Origin: Alistipes sp.
GTDB taxonomy: Bacteria; Bacteroidota; Bacteroidia; Bacteroidales; Rikenellaceae
DNA length: 7,070 nucleotides
Assembly (NCBI GenBank): GCA_017391435.1
Contig: JAFOYS010000288.1
Span: 1 to 7,070 of the forward strand
Direction: 5' to 3'
Every line of letters starts with the position of its first letter. Within the stretch, counting starts at the first letter, position 1. Shown here piece by piece: positions 6,460 to 7,070 of this stretch. The notes below the pieces were generated by a model. The model worked only from the letters and a program-made list of their open reading frames with translations, did no database searches and was not told the DNA's origin. Made by a program: the position numbers and the translations under genes.

Positions 6460-7070
6460 ATGGAGAAGAAAAGAGTTGTACTCGCATTTAGTGGAGGTCT
6501 TGATACCTCTTTTTGCGTTAAGTATCTGAGTGAGGAGTTGGGCTATGAGGTCTATACAGCTATTGCTAATACAGGTGGTTTTTCAGACACTGAGCTTGCT
6601 GCAATAGAGGAGCGAGCATATGCTCTGGGTGCTGCAAAGCACGCTACGCTGGATATTACTCAGCAGTACTACGAGCAGAGTATTAAGTATATGGTCTACG
6701 GAAATATCCTTAGAAACGGTACCTACCCAATCTCTGTATCTTCGGAGCGTACATTCCAGGCTATCGCAATTATTGAGTACGCAAAGAGTGTTGGCGCACA
6801 CTGTGTGGCTCACGGCTCTACAGGCGCTGGAAACGATCAGGTTCGTTTTGACCTTACTTTCCAGATTTTGGCTCCAGAGATTGAGATTATTACCCCTACA
6901 CGCGATATGACCCTTACCCGTGAGTATGAGATTAACTATCTCAAGGAGCGCGGTTATGTAGCAGACTTTGTAAAGATGGAGTACTCAATTAACAAGGGCC
7001 TTTGGGGTACAAGTGTTGGTGGTAAGGAGACTCTCCACTCTGAGCAGACTCTGCCAGAGAGTGCTTATCC
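6460..7070 (+). CDS. argG: Argininosuccinate synthase, amino-terminal half
   Basis: ArgG joins citrulline and aspartate using ATP to give argininosuccinate, the penultimate step of arginine synthesis, in the cytosol. The window holds 203 codons and the frame is open at the right edge, so about half of a typical protein of roughly 400 residues is present. Family motifs are clear: the PP-loop AFSGGLDTSFCV (residues 9-20), which binds ATP; the block HGSTGAGNDQVRFDL, about residues 118-132; and YSINKGLWGTSVGGKETL near the end of the visible part, which belongs to the citrulline and aspartate binding region. The ATG at 6460 follows an A-rich stretch with no Shine-Dalgarno sequence, and alignment with the PP-loop position supports it. 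It lies 22 bases after the GNAT gene with no terminator or promoter between them, so the two are probably co-transcribed from the promoter at 5742-5772. Confidence 0.96.
   Translation, partial: MEKKRVVLAFSGGLDTSFCVKYLSEELGYEVYTAIANTGGFSDTELAAIEERAYALGAAKHATLDITQQYYEQSIKYMVYGNILRNGTYPISVSSERTFQAIAIIEYAKSVGAHCVAHGSTGAGNDQVRFDLTFQILAPEIEIITPTRDMTLTREYEINYLKERGYVADFVKMEYSINKGLWGTSVGGKETLHSEQTLPESAY

Overview
The window looks like a chromosomal segment of a bacterium in the Bacteroidetes, most likely order Bacteroidales. Three intergenic regions carry the phylum's characteristic promoter (a TTTG-like -33 box, 19-20 bp, then TAnnTTTG). Most start codons follow A/T-rich leaders without a clear Shine-Dalgarno sequence, and the proteins have a Bacteroidales flavour. 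I cannot fix the genus from the sequence.

Layout. Positions 1-517 hold the amino-terminal part of a minus-strand gene that runs off the left edge. It resembles the helix-turn-helix-like front end of Bacteroidales AAA-type ATPases, but the ATPase core is outside the window. A 171-bp divergent intergenic region follows, with a clear plus-strand promoter and a palindrome over its -7 box. Next comes a small single-gene unit (689-1114) for an acidic YbjN-like protein, closed by a hairpin terminator. Then metF (1226-2173) and metH (2173-5664) form a two-gene operon whose stop and start codons overlap in TAATG. The operon has its own promoter and a perfect 14-bp terminator hairpin. A new promoter then drives a GNAT-family acyltransferase (5820-6437) and, 22 bp later, argG (6460 to beyond the right edge).

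How the genes work together. MetF reduces methylene-tetrahydrofolate to methyl-tetrahydrofolate. MetH uses that methyl group and cobalamin to turn homocysteine into methionine, so the pair is a complete one-carbon-to-methionine module. The GNAT gene and argG look like the start of an arginine-biosynthesis operon. ArgG makes argininosuccinate, and the GNAT protein is a candidate for the first step, acylation of glutamate.

Most of the window is ordinary core metabolism and I see no convincing novel system. The points most worth a second look are the GNAT protein with its cysteine-rich carboxyl half, the divergent reactivation domain of MetH, and the palindrome over the 689-1114 gene's promoter.
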